Source: Paracamarosporium sp. OC-R06-R3 (lineage: Eukaryota; Ascomycota; Dothideomycetes; Pleosporales; Didymosphaeriaceae). From it: a stretch of DNA of 64,000 nt. Under the pieces are notes generated by a model. That model ran no database searches and was not told the origin of the DNA. It saw nothing but the letters and a program-made list of their open reading frames with translations. The DNA lies in contig JACVRA010000127.1 in the NCBI GenBank assembly GCA_019828545.1, forward strand, positions 1 to 64,000, given 5' to 3'. Positions 9,909 to 20,408 of this stretch are shown in pieces. The position numbers and the translations under genes were made by a program. Numbering within the stretch: the first letter of the stretch is position 1; every line of letters starts with the position of its first letter.

Positions 9909-11264
9909 ATGTACGAAATCCACATTCGTAAACTTTCCAGCAGTACCAGCCATGACACACTACGAAGCATGCTTCTTTTCGTGAAAGATTGCATTGGTTG
10001 TGAGCTGCTGCCCGCACCGAGATATACAGAGGACAACGGCTTCGCATCAGCTATCGCTCGATTCCGCTCCCTAGAAGGCGCAAAGGAGGCACGGAATCTG
10101 CTACATGGGAAACCCAACGCTTCCAACGATGCCACTCTTGTTGTAGAGATGGTGCAGGGTAGCATTCCTAATGCGAGTAGCTCTAGACGCGACACAGGTG
10201 ACAACGTATCTGTCCACCAAACCGCGACCTCCGATGTCACAAGGGATGACCAACAATCATCACCATATAGCAAGACCTTCAAAGACATGGAGGAGCCATC
10301 TCCACCAATTGGAATCGGATGGTTTAAAAACGGAATGTATCCGCTCCGAACCTTGTTCTCCCTGTTCCCACCTATTAGAATAGCATTTCCCCACCGCGCA
10401 CTGGGGGCGCTAGTCACTAATGACGAAGCCAACGAAGAAGATGGCTATCTCAAAACATTCATTGATCATCGAACGTCCCGCCTGTTCGTTCCGTCTACTC
10501 TTCCGTTGAGGACTACTAGCCCGATGACTTCAGTCTTTCCATCCGCTCCTGGGTATGACAGCTATGGGTCCCCCATTCTTGCCCGCACCATGCAATCACA
10601 ACGAGGTACAGCCTTGTCCACTATGTCTCTGCATAACATTCTTTCCGCGTCGAATGGTCTCGGGCCGAACGCCAGCTACCAACAGTATCAACAGGATTCT
10701 ATCAGACCTTATCCTCCTGTTAACCCAGCAGATCAGAACCCACCATGTAATACTTTGTACGTTGGAAATTTGCCCTTCGATACTTCTGAAGATGAACTCA
10801 AGGCTATCTTTTTTAAGCAACAAGGGTACAAACGCCTCTGCTTCCGGACTAAACAAAATGGTCCTATGTGTTTTGTCGAATTCGAAGACGTTTCTCTTGC
10901 AACAAAGGCGTTGAATGAACTTTATGGCTATGTATTGCACAATAGCGTCAAGGGCGGCATCCGGCTCAGCTTTTCAAAGAACCCTTTAGGGGTACGGGCA
11001 GGACAGCCGGCTCAGGAACCGGCATCTACAAATCCTCCTGCTGCTCTTATTGCACCTGATATTTCATTGTCAGGTTTACCGGCCTATGTCGCATCCCCTT
11101 CTAGTTTCTTGGCCACCACTAGGTCGTCTCCTAGGCTCTTTGCACGACGTGGCTTTCCCCACATGGATGGTCACTCAGGATTCGGCACGTACTCCAGCAG
11201 TGGATTCAAAATGGGTCCTAATGACATGGCAAGCCTACAATCGCGTCCACGGTGGCAGAATTAG
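9909..11264 (+). CDS. Whi3/Mde7-like RNA-binding protein (RRM), intronless; possibly the 3' half of a fusion gene
   Basis: If translated alone it would start at 9909 and be 451 residues; the frame is open upstream to 9840. The N-terminal part has the degenerate first RRM of the Whi3-like group ('[11 protein letters not shown]', '[19 protein letters not shown]', 'GKPNASNDA'). Residues about 280-365 form a canonical RRM: RNP2 'TLYVGNLP' and RNP1-like 'GPMCFVEF', followed by '[15 protein letters not shown]', the signature end of the fungal Whi3/Mde7 RRM. Family members bind mRNAs, including cyclin transcripts, and act in cell-cycle or sporulation control. This copy has no intron inside it and is shorter than I would expect for the family, which suggests a paralogue and perhaps a retrocopy. 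The canonical gene should lie elsewhere in the genome. Confidence 0.8.
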   Translation: MYEIHIRKLSSSTSHDTLRSMLLFVKDCIGCELLPAPRYTEDNGFASAIARFRSLEGAKEARNLLHGKPNASNDATLVVEMVQGSIPNASSSRRDTGDNVSVHQTATSDVTRDDQQSSPYSKTFKDMEEPSPPIGIGWFKNGMYPLRTLFSLFPPIRIAFPHRALGALVTNDEANEEDGYLKTFIDHRTSRLFVPSTLPLRTTSPMTSVFPSAPGYDSYGSPILARTMQSQRGTALSTMSLHNILSASNGLGPNASYQQYQQDSIRPYPPVNPADQNPPCNTLYVGNLPFDTSEDELKAIFFKQQGYKRLCFRTKQNGPMCFVEFEDVSLATKALNELYGYVLHNSVKGGIRLSFSKNPLGVRAGQPAQEPASTNPPAALIAPDISLSGLPAYVASPSSFLATTRSSPRLFARRGFPHMDGHSGFGTYSSSGFKMGPNDMASLQSRPRWQN

Positions 11265-11831
11265 CCACGAGTGTATCCGGTAACGGCCTCGAGACATCAT
11301 GTTGTACGCACCGGCAAACCGACTAGAAATCCCGACCTGCAAAAACAGATCCTCAGCTGTCATTGAATTTACACGAAGCCTTCACTTGAAGCTTTTAGTG
11401 AGTAGTAGATGCAAATAAAGAACAGAGAAACAGCATTTCGATGCTGCTGAATGACAGATGTAAAGCTAACGCAGATTTAGAATGAATCGAGCTGTGTAAG
11501 TATGTTTACGAGTGGTGTCATGATACTAAAAGTGTTGTGACCCCAAATGGCGCCGCCAGCCGCAGGGAGGGTGGACGACCCGAAGTGGCTATAGGGCTGT
11601 GAATGTTTCGAAAATATGTGACGCTTTTAGACGGGACCCAAACTACCGGTATGATCCGGCCCAGCGTAGGCTACAAGGTTGAGACGCTGCAAGGCTGCAA
11701 GGCTACGGCACAGTAATATATAACTAGAACCTGCGCAAGTTAGCGGATTTCATATTCGTCCTCTATCAAAACTGTCCCAAGGACAGCCTAATACAATTTA
11801 ACAGTTTCCACTCGCCAACACGAAAGCCAAA
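11265..11831. other. No gene; downstream of the RRM gene and upstream of the HET relic
   Basis: About 570 bases with stops in all frames. Short direct repeats built on CAAGGCTGCAAGGCTAC occur at about 11690-11706. Nothing else is recognised. Confidence 0.45.
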
Positions 11832-12998
11832 ATAGATAAAACAAGTTATCTTCCCCTGGCAGAGGATGAAATCCGTCTTTTGACCCTTGAACCTGGAACA
11901 TTCCGGAGCCCTCTTCACAGCTCTCTTGAGCGGGTTTCTCTTGGCTCCAACTGCGTCTACGAAGCCTTATCATATATTTGGGGAGAAGACAGGCCTTACT
12001 CAACTATGACTCTCGACACTGCAGAACACGATATAAGGGAGAATTTAGACTGCGCATTGAGGAATTTACGGCACAAGGAACGCCCGAAAACTTTCTGGAT
12101 TGACGCCATCTACATCAATCAGGCCAACAATGACGAAAAGTCAAAGTAAGTGGCCATCATGGGAAAGATATACAACAAGGCCACAAAAGTTTACGCTTGG
12201 TTGGGAGAAGCGAACGATCAAAGCAACTACGTCTTTGATGTACTACAAGAATTCCAGAAACGCAAAAGAGAAAGAACCGTCCCAACCCACTTCGACATTC
12301 CTTAGTAGCTCGCGTTCCATACGCAGTTGTTTGTCGATACCTTTGGAGAAATAGCCGGTGGCCTTCTCGAGCAGAGCACTTTCGACGATGGCGTATTGTA
12401 CAAAGAATTCAACTGGATTCGCCCTTTATATGAGCGTTGCTATTGGCACCGGGTCTGGATAGTTCAAGAACTTATTCTCACTCAGAATATAGTCGTCTGC
12501 TGTGGAGACAGATCCATTGATTTTGACCACATCTACGAACTCAGCCTCGACTGGGGCTCTTTCGAACAAGGCTTCGATGCCGGGAATCACCGTAGGCTCG
12601 AGGGACACCAGAGGGGGTGGAGTACCATCCAAGCGATCCGCGGGCACCGACGACGCAGAGAGCCGTCGTGGAGTTTGGAAGGAGAGGTGCTTACTCCAAT
12701 GGACGATGGGTTACCAGATCGGGGTGATGTCGCAATGCTCGATGAAGTGATTGAGCGATACGCTCAGTACCACCATTGCAAAGAGCCCAGAGATAAAGTG
12801 TACGGATTTCGTGAGTTGGTACCACAATGGAGGGAAAGTCTCGTAGTAGACTGTAGCAAGTCTGGACGGGATGTTTTCTCGGACGTGGTACAACTGGGTC
12901 TGTTCGGAGAAGCGCACGGAGGATGGCAAGTCGCCTTTTGTCTCTGGGAAGCCATGAAACTTGGAGATCGCGAGCAATTCGACGACTATGTCAGGTAA
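11832..12998 (+). pseudogene. HET-domain pseudogene inactivated by RIP-type mutations
   Basis: One frame runs the whole length and encodes HET blocks in order: 'LAEDEIRLLTLEPG', 'YEALSYIWGEDRP' (about 11958-11996), 'KTFWIDAIYINQANND' (about 12088-12135), 'VAIMGKIYNKATKVYAWLGEA', 'WHRVWIVQELIL' (about 12447-12482) and 'CKEPRDKVYGFRELVP'. It is broken by TAA at 12147-12149, where the family has Gln before VAIMG, and by two adjacent TAGs at 12303-12308. The expected start codon is ATA at 11832-11834. All four are explained by C-to-T changes in CpA (CAA to TAA, CAG to TAG twice, and CAT to TAT on the other strand). No frameshift is needed. The C-terminal region is short and ends at 12998, where GTAAAA could also be a donor. 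Not expected to give a functional protein. Confidence 0.88.
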
Positions 12999-15502
12999 AA
13001 CTTTCCGGAAATTTATGTCACGAGGCTTCACCAAAAGTACTTTACAGAAGGAGATCTATTTTATAACGTATCCACAGAAACTTTGGTATGATGGCATATG
13101 AATAATGCCATCAGTTATGTGTTCGTAAGTGCTGCACAATTTCAACCTTAATCGCAAAATTTGTGCTATTTACCCTTGAAGGCCATCTCACATACACTAC
13201 CACACTCGTCGCCACGGCACACAGAAGAAACCCACTACATCCGAGGCATCCCCCTAGTATGATTAATCACCATCTCACATGCACATATCCTACCCATACC
13301 GAACACCCCTACTCCCCCACGCACACACATAACAATCCCAACACAAATTTATTACCCATCCACCGCTTCCAGAACACGCATCGATACTCCACTCCGTTGG
13401 TGGCGTCTCGCGTCGCGCCGCCACGCCTCGCATAGCCAGCCTCGTCCCTCGCGTAACCTTTGCATCCTTCCGCGATCCCTACGCCCCTTGCCCATCACAT
13501 TACATCACATGCACGCAGCGCACATCATCACACCGGAAGGAGCTCCCCATCCTTCGATCCTGTCGCTCTTTCGCTGAATGCGTTCCTCGCGCTGATGGTT
13601 CCGAGATGAGGTGGCGGGCCGACCGGTGAGGTGAGGGTGTTCGTGCGGGCCGATGGCGTGCCGAGCGGCTGGGGTTTCGGCACCGTGCCGCATGTTATCG
13701 GGCACGCTCGTTTAGGAACGGAGGTGAACAAGGGCGCGGGATGGTTGGGTCGTGCGGAGATGTGTGTGGTTTATATTTGGTATTGGTATTAGCATTCGTA
13801 TTGCTATGGGTGTCTCAGACTGAGGCCGAAGTCCATGCAAGTCCCAATTCAACGAAGACAAACAGGCACAGCCCATTTTTTTCACGCATGTACTCAGAAA
13901 CCACGTAAAACCAGCGTATTTCAGATAGGTTTATACCTCACATGCTTTTTACATAACCAATTCTTCTCCCCTGTTCCCATTGGAAACGAGCGAAGAAGAG
14001 CGAAGAAAAAAAAAGGTAGATAGACGATACAGCCACACTCCATCGCGCCCCTGAGTCCCAATCCCAATCCCAATCCCATCCACCCAGACAACGATCGCAC
14101 TGTTTTCCCAGTCAAGTCCAGATTTAACCATACCACCAAAACTCAACCTCCCTCCACTCCATCTACCCCAAACAGACCAGAAAACACGCGTATACGGTAA
14201 ACCACCCACCACAGCGCGCAGATAGACGCCCAGTCTCCAGCACACAAACGCATCCAATGCGCTATACACCATCCCATCCCAACCCCAAACCCGCAAATAA
14301 ACTCCAGATAGATAAATGAATAAATTCAACTCCCATCCCTCCCGTGATCAAATCGACGAGAGCCTCGTCATCGTGACACGACGTCTCCCCAGCACAACAG
14401 CGCACCATCATCAAGCCTTCTCCTCCTACCATCCATCAATCCCTCCCTTCTCCTCCCATCCATCCCTCACTCCCCATCCTGACCCCCCCAAAAAACCATC
14501 GCCTCACCTCCCTCCCTTCCCCATTGAATAACTCACAGCTCCATCACGTCCCACGTCCCACATCCCACGTACCACAACGCTTGCGCTCGCGCCTGCGTAA
14601 CCACACCACACCCACACCCTCACCTCACCCCTCGCCCCATCATCCCAATCCCAACCCAGGCCTCCGTGTGTGTGTGTGCGCGCGTGTAACCCATCAGACC
14701 ACGATGCGGGAAATCATACGATTTTTCACATCCACGTCCCATCCCATCGTGTCTACGACCTATCATTCCTCTCCTCGAGAAGAGTCTATCTTTCCCACCA
14801 ACGCATCCAGCTAGACACTCACCGATTCAATTTACACCGTGAAACACACAGCTAATGAGGCAGGCAGTTCTCCAGTCCGGACCGGACCCAGAGGAACGGG
14901 TACGGATGCAGTGCAATACGAGACTTGCGAGAGGTGTCAGATTGGTTTTTGGCAAAGCGAAGCGAAGCAAGGCGAGGCTGGGCGAGGCGAGGGGTTTCAG
15001 GGAGGGACGTGGCGTCTGCGGGGCGGGTGCTCGGGTGTGTATGGGTGGGTGACACGAGCGAGTAGGCTGGCTAGCAGGTAGAGACAAGCGGGGAAGGGAG
15101 AGAGGGGAGGCATGTATGTCAGCGGGCGCAGGGCGAAGATGACTATGACTGCGAAGTTTGAGGGGCGAGAAGGATGATACGATTAGTAGGACGTAAGGAC
15201 GAGGCACAGCAGTAAGCATGAAGAGCGAAATCGAGATGGATGGGTAAAAAGGCCCTGCCACCTCGCAAGGAAGCAGGGTAAATGTATTGGTGGAAGGATG
15301 TCAATTATGATGCGGGTGCTGCTTGATCAAAGCCACCAGGTACATCGTCAGTCTCGTAAGCGCATTGCATTTGCATTGCATGCGGAGCCGTCCAGCTCAG
15401 ACACGCCGGTAGAAGTGTGCAAGTAAGAGAATCGAAGAAGGGTAATGTCGAAGGGTAAAAGGTCGTGGTGCGCTCGTAGCAATCGTCGTAACCAAGGAAA
15501 TG
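12999..15502. other. Gene-free, strand-asymmetric low-complexity region
   Basis: No coding region supported. From about 13160 to 13520 and 14020 to 14700 the plus strand is built almost only of C, A and T (runs such as CCCAATCCCAATCCCAATCCC at about 14058). 14940-15060 is G-rich. The last part is the 3' flank of the minus-strand gene that ends at 15503. The open frames here are low-complexity by-products of the composition. Confidence 0.55.
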
Positions 15503-16738
15503 TCAGGTGGCTTCCTGGCTGAGGGGAGCAACGTTCTCGTCCCGCACTTGGAGGGTTTTGAGCTTGGCTTCGACCGACTTGACCACCTCGGGATCGAAGC
15601 TGCGTTGCACCTTGACTCGTTTGATGCTGGGTTCTGTTAGCAATGGGCCGATCATACGGGAATTGATGTTGCTTACGGTTTTCGGACGCATTTCTCGCAC
15701 TTTTCGTGCCCGCAACCGGGACACTGCGGTGAGCCATCGAGGAAGGTGCTGTTACACTGCTCGCACTCCCATCGCACGCGCGTCCTTGGCTTCCGCCATA
15801 TGCGTCTAGACCTCTCCAGCTCACGCTCCATTTCGGTCTCGCTGTCGTACTCGGCATCGCCGGGGTAGCCATTGGGCCACTTGTTGAGCTTGGCCGGCTC
15901 TCGCGGGCACTTGGTGCACCTGATGTGGCGGCACGACTCGCAGATGGTGGCCGTGGGCGGGATGAACAAGGCCTGGCACTTGTGGCAGTTACGACGCACA
16001 CGCTGCTTCGCAGGCTGGTAGGCCAGCTCTCCGCCGTGCCTCGCGGGGACCGTGAGGACTCGCTTCTTCTTGGGCAATGCCTTTGCAACAGCAGCCTCCT
16101 GAGCCTGGGCCTGGGCCTTTTCGGTGGCGCTCTTCTTCTTAGGGTAGCGGGGGCACTTCTTGCAGCGCTTGTGCTCGCACTTTGCGCAGACCTTGTCGGA
16201 GCCGTAGGTGGTGCCGCAGCGGTGGCAGGTGCGGTGGACACGCATGCGGATGGGCTTCTCGATGCGCTGGACGTTTACGGGCAGGGCAGGTGCGGCAATC
16301 CACTCGTGCGATTCCAGGGTGAGGCCGTACTTTGCGAACAGGGCGCGGGCACGCTCCTGCTGGAGGGCGGAACGCTGCAGCGTGGTGACGGCGGGCGCGG
16401 GGGCCTTGGGGGCATCGGTGGGAGCAGCAGCATCGTGGCCGGGTGCAATGTGGGCGGGGTCAGCGGCTGGACTTGGTCATGGTCAGTATCAGGGAACAGT
16501 AGAGGCATTGCGGGACGTACGCAGTCGCAGCTTCCTTCTCTTCTTCAATGGCGGCAGGCGTAGCAGCAGCAGGACCAGCACCGGTGGGGGTGGTGGGCGC
16601 GCTGGTCTTTGTCCTGGACGACTTCTCACGCTTGAAGACGCTGCTCATGCGCTTCACATATTTTCCCAGGCTCTTGCGGTGGTTGCCCTCGACGGCATCC
16701 TTTGGGTCTGCGGGCGGCGCAGGCGCGGGGGACGACAT
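15503..16738 (-). CDS. Protein with three CxxC zinc-knuckle repeats, three exons
   Basis: Start at the ATG 16738 ('MSSPAPAPP'). Exons are about 16738-16521, 16471-15677 and 15626-15503, giving 378 residues in phase. The second intron (15676 to 15627, 50 nt, GTAAGC...GCTAAC...CCAG) is strong. The first (16520 to 16472) has a GTACGT donor and needs an AAG acceptor. The N-terminus is Ala/Pro/Lys-rich and likely disordered. Three repeats then follow, each with CxxC, about ten residues, CxxC and a closing RCxxCPR: 'CHRCGTTYGSDKVCAKC', 'CHKCQALFIPPTATICESC' and 'CEQCNSTFLDGSPQCPGC', each followed by H/E-x-R/K-C-x2-C. This predicts three zinc-binding modules. The family is common in filamentous ascomycetes but has no function known to me; nucleic-acid or protein binding is a guess. 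An acidic segment precedes the third repeat. Confidence 0.8.
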
Positions 16739-17580
16739 GGCAGAGGGATGTGCAGAAGTCTTCCCAACACGGCGGCACAAGAGGGACGACGATGGACAAG
16801 TAAGAGGGACCCACGAGATGGTGTTTTGTGGAGGTCAGTAGTGGTCTGACATGCAGGCCCCGATTATGGCCGGGTTGGCTGAGACAGGAGCGAAACTTGG
16901 GGACGACCGGCTGGCCGGGAGAAGTGCAATTAGGCGCGGCGGCTGGCGCTGGCGCTGGCGCTGGTGGTGGCGAGGCGGGCGAGGCGGGCGAGGAGGGTTG
17001 GGTGGGTGGGCGGCAGCAATGGGGGACGGCGAAGGGCTCGCTGGGACGGGGCGGGCGGAGAGGCGGACGGGGAGGGCAGTTATGGGCGCAGTGGGCGGTG
17101 GTCCGGATTTCCAGCAGGGTGGGTTCGACCCCGACGGCGCAAGAAGGTCGCAGCGCTGAGCGAGCGAGCGGGCCGTCCGTGGCAGCTGGGACGCGCAGAA
17201 TCGGGGTATTGCTGGGTCTGGTGCTAGCCGCTGCGCGCGAGTGGGTGCGGGCTGGGCAGGCGGGATGCGCAGGCCAGTCGGCTGCTGCGCGCGCTGAGCT
17301 GGTGCGTGTGGGTGCGTGTGCGTGTGCTGGAGCTGGAGCTGGCCGGTGCTGGCGCCGGTGCTTGTGCTTGAGCTTGAGCTGCTGCGAGGGCGAGGGCCCG
17401 GGGGCGCTGCTTGTACCGCTGCGCCGGGTGCGAGGGCGGACGAGACGCCGCTTCGGGCGCTCGACACGCACCGGCCTGCCCTGTTGGCTCGCCAGGGCCT
17501 GCTCCGCGGAGCCTGCCCGTCAGCACACAAAATGTACAAGCTACATGTCCTCTGCCTGTGCTGTGGCATTCACCCGATGC

Positions 17581-17622
17581 GCCTGTCGCCTGTCGCCTGT
17601 CGCCTGTCGCCTGTCGCCTGTC
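17581..17622 (+). repeat. Tandem heptamer, six copies
   Basis: GCCTGTC repeated six times without interruption, then degenerating into GCCCGCC. Seven is not a multiple of three, so a long reading frame across it in all three frames is expected and is not evidence of coding. Confidence 0.95.
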
Positions 17623-17750
17623 GCCCGCCGCTTGCGGCTGCCCATGCCGCGTCCCGCACCCAAATTGATTCATCTGCACAACCCTTTATCCTCGACTGCG
17701 TTGAGACGCCGTGCAGCTGCTCGGCCACCGTCGGTCCACCACCACCACTC

Positions 17751-17778
17751 TGTGTGTGTGTGTGTGTCTCTCTCTCTC
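17751..17778 (+). repeat. (TG)n followed by (CT)n microsatellite
   Basis: About eight TG units directly followed by six CT units. Confidence 0.95.
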
Positions 17779-19742
17779 ACCGTCTTCTGCAATGATGACC
17801 CGTTTGCTCCCGGCCCGCATGCGCTACTGTACAGCTACTGTACACCTCTTCGTGATGAAATCCTATCCCACGGCCACAGGCTCCCAGCGCGCCGCCAACC
17901 TGGTATTCATGCACGCCCGTCCCTGTCGGTGCTTGTGTCGCCCCATGATTCGACATGGCCACAATAGCCGTCTTGTTCCCGCACTGACCTTGGGACCGGA
18001 TCCTCACTTGGACATATTCCTTCATAACCCTCTGCATCATCTAAACCATGCGCCTCGTCTCACGCTGTGACCGGCAGCGCGGGAGCCGGGAACCGTCCGC
18101 TCTGCCCAAGATTGCCTCTTAGTTGAGCTTATATCGACCCTCGAGCAAGCCACGGCCCACAGCACCGTGCTATGCCATGGATGCCCGTCGAGGCGTATAA
18201 TTGCCCAGAAAAAGGTCAACTCACACCAGGGCTCCTCCTTGATAGTGCAACCCGGACATCAAGTCACGATAAACGTTGCAAGCACGTGAATTTCCGTATT
18301 ATCTAAACAATTCCAGGACCCTGACGTGGCCTGCCTTAGTGACAGGTAGGCTCCGCACAAAAGTCAAAAACGAAGCTATGACGGCGGGACACACAGCGTA
18401 GTCTACGAAAAACCAGGTTGCCATGAGCGTCAAGCCGCTACTGGGGAACTAACGTGAAGCCGCTAGCGAACTCTATCTCTCCCGCTTCGCGAGTGCATCT
18501 TCCGACGGTCAATAGTGTGCCTGAGAGATAGCGACGACGAAGCCAGGCCAGTATCGACGCGTTCCGTCACGCACGGGGATGCCCGTCTGGAACAAGAAGC
18601 ATCCGTCGCCGCCGCGGCTCGTCATCTCCAAACGGCCAAATGCCGAACCCTGTCCAACGGTCCCGTCCTCAGCAGATCAAACAAGGCACCCCCGCCGCGC
18701 CGCGAGTCATGCCATCACAGTCCAGAACACCATGCTCACCTCGTCACCGCAAGACTCCACCTCGCGCCCATATGCACAATTCCACCCGGTCGGCCCACTC
18801 AGCCACCACCGTCACACCCGAAGCCCAAGACCCTCCCTAGCATACCCTCAAACTCAGTTCCAGTTTCACATCCTCATCCCTCGCCTCGCCTCGCCGCCCA
18901 CACCGAACTAGCCACCATACCTGTGTGAACCACCAAAAATCCCACCACGGAAGCATCCCGCCGAACCTCCGCGCCCCGCCCAATCACCTCCCTTGCACGC
19001 TCCCGTCCCGACCATGCACATCCGTGCACGCCCACTGCCCTCTTCCAGCACCGCACATACAACGGTAGGTACATACCCGCCCGTTCCCCAGGCGCGTCCC
19101 AATCCAATCCCATCCTATCCAAACAAGCACGTCTGCTCCGCGCGCCGCCCGCCCCACGAAGCCAGGTCCTGTGTCGCGGGTCCGCCCGGCCCGCAGTAAT
19201 CGCTGCCCGACCGTTGCGCCTGCTTGGTGGGTTGCCTGCCTGGCTGGCTGCCTGTGGGAACCATACGTCGTCTCGCAGCGTGTGCGTTGCGCTGCGCTGC
19301 GGGCTGGTCTAGTCTGGGATACGTGCGCAGCAGCGCGGGACGGGCCTCGAGCTGTTTGGGGCGCGGCGGCGCGGGAGAGCTAGCTGTGGTGTTGGAGGCG
19401 TTTTCTTTCGATTCCATTTCGATTTTGATGTCGATTCCGCGTGTGCGTTCGCATTGCTTTTGCTTTTGCCTCGCGCGTGCGTGCAGGAACCGCAGCTGGT
19501 GTTCCAGAAGGGCAGGCTTCCGGGAGCACGCGGTGCGTCCAACCGGGTAAATTCCAGGTCGCAGAGACGAGGTGGCGGCGCGATATTGTGCGCGCGGCTG
19601 TCGTCGGTCGGCTTGGTGTCGTAAAGCAGATATTCGTGTGCGCCGCGCGATCATCACCCGTTGTGTTCGCCACTGGTACTGCCTCTGCCATGGCATCACA
19701 GTGCATCGCAGCGCACTCTACATCGCTTGATGACCATCCCTC

Positions 19743-19807
19743 CCACACACACACACACACACACACACACAGGCATACACAAACACACACACACAGGCAT
19801 ACACAAA
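19743..19807 (+). repeat. (CA)n microsatellite with a duplicated flank
   Basis: Thirteen or more CA units. The segment ACACAGGCATACACAAA then occurs twice, so the array and its flank were duplicated together. Confidence 0.92.
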
Positions 19808-20365
19808 TCAAAATCATACGACACACTTAATCCACATCACATCCCATTAATCCCATCCATCCACCCATGCCAACACCATCCCCATCCCGTTAGCCACCCC
19901 TCCCTTGCACAATAACACACAAAGCAGATACTATACTACACCACACCATACCACGCAACCCCCACCGCACCGCACCGCACCACCCAGCACCCCGTGCAAA
20001 CCACAGATCCACAACCCGCCTCTCCGTCCGTCCCAGCAGCACACCGCGGCCCAACAAGCGGAACCCCCTTCGCCTCGTAATTTTTCCCACATGCAGCGTA
20101 GACTTGCTGTGCGCTGTGGACGTCCCGCTGGCTGGCGCCCGACTGCTGGGTGCGTGTCACGTTATGCTCTGTCCACTGCATGCTCCGCGGAACGGGGGGA
20201 AGAGGAGAGGAAAAGTGGAGGGGGCGGGCCGTTCCCGCGACGAGGCGCGGTTTGGAAGGGGTTCTCGGGTTGTTTGGTTCCGGTTCGTTGCGGGTTGTTT
20301 TTGGGTGGGCTGTGGGTTAGAGGTGCGGTAGGTCGGTATTGGGTGTTTAGTTTAGTTGTCTTACT

Positions 20366-20408
20366 TCGCCTTGCCTTGCCTCGCCTTGCCTTGCCTTGCC
20401 TTGCCTTC
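20366..20408 (+). repeat. Pentamer array (GCCTT)n
   Basis: Eight units of GCCTT/CTTGC with one CTCGC variant. Confidence 0.92.

Noticed and set aside
15348..16241. 297-codon minus frame overlapping the Cys-cluster gene
   Set aside because: Alternative frame of the real gene; Ser/Arg/Pro-rich shadow without conserved residues.
17101..17160. Possible tRNA: GGTTCGACCCC resembles a B box with an A-box-like word upstream
   Set aside because: The T-arm stem does not pair (GTGGG against CCGAC) and no acceptor stem can be formed.
16626..17967. Long open frames on both strands (up to 379 codons) around 16.6-18.0 kb
   Set aside because: They overlap each other in several frames, are Gly/Arg- or Pro/Ala-rich, and arise from GC-rich simple repeats such as GGCGCT and the GCCTGTC heptamer. 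No family signature.
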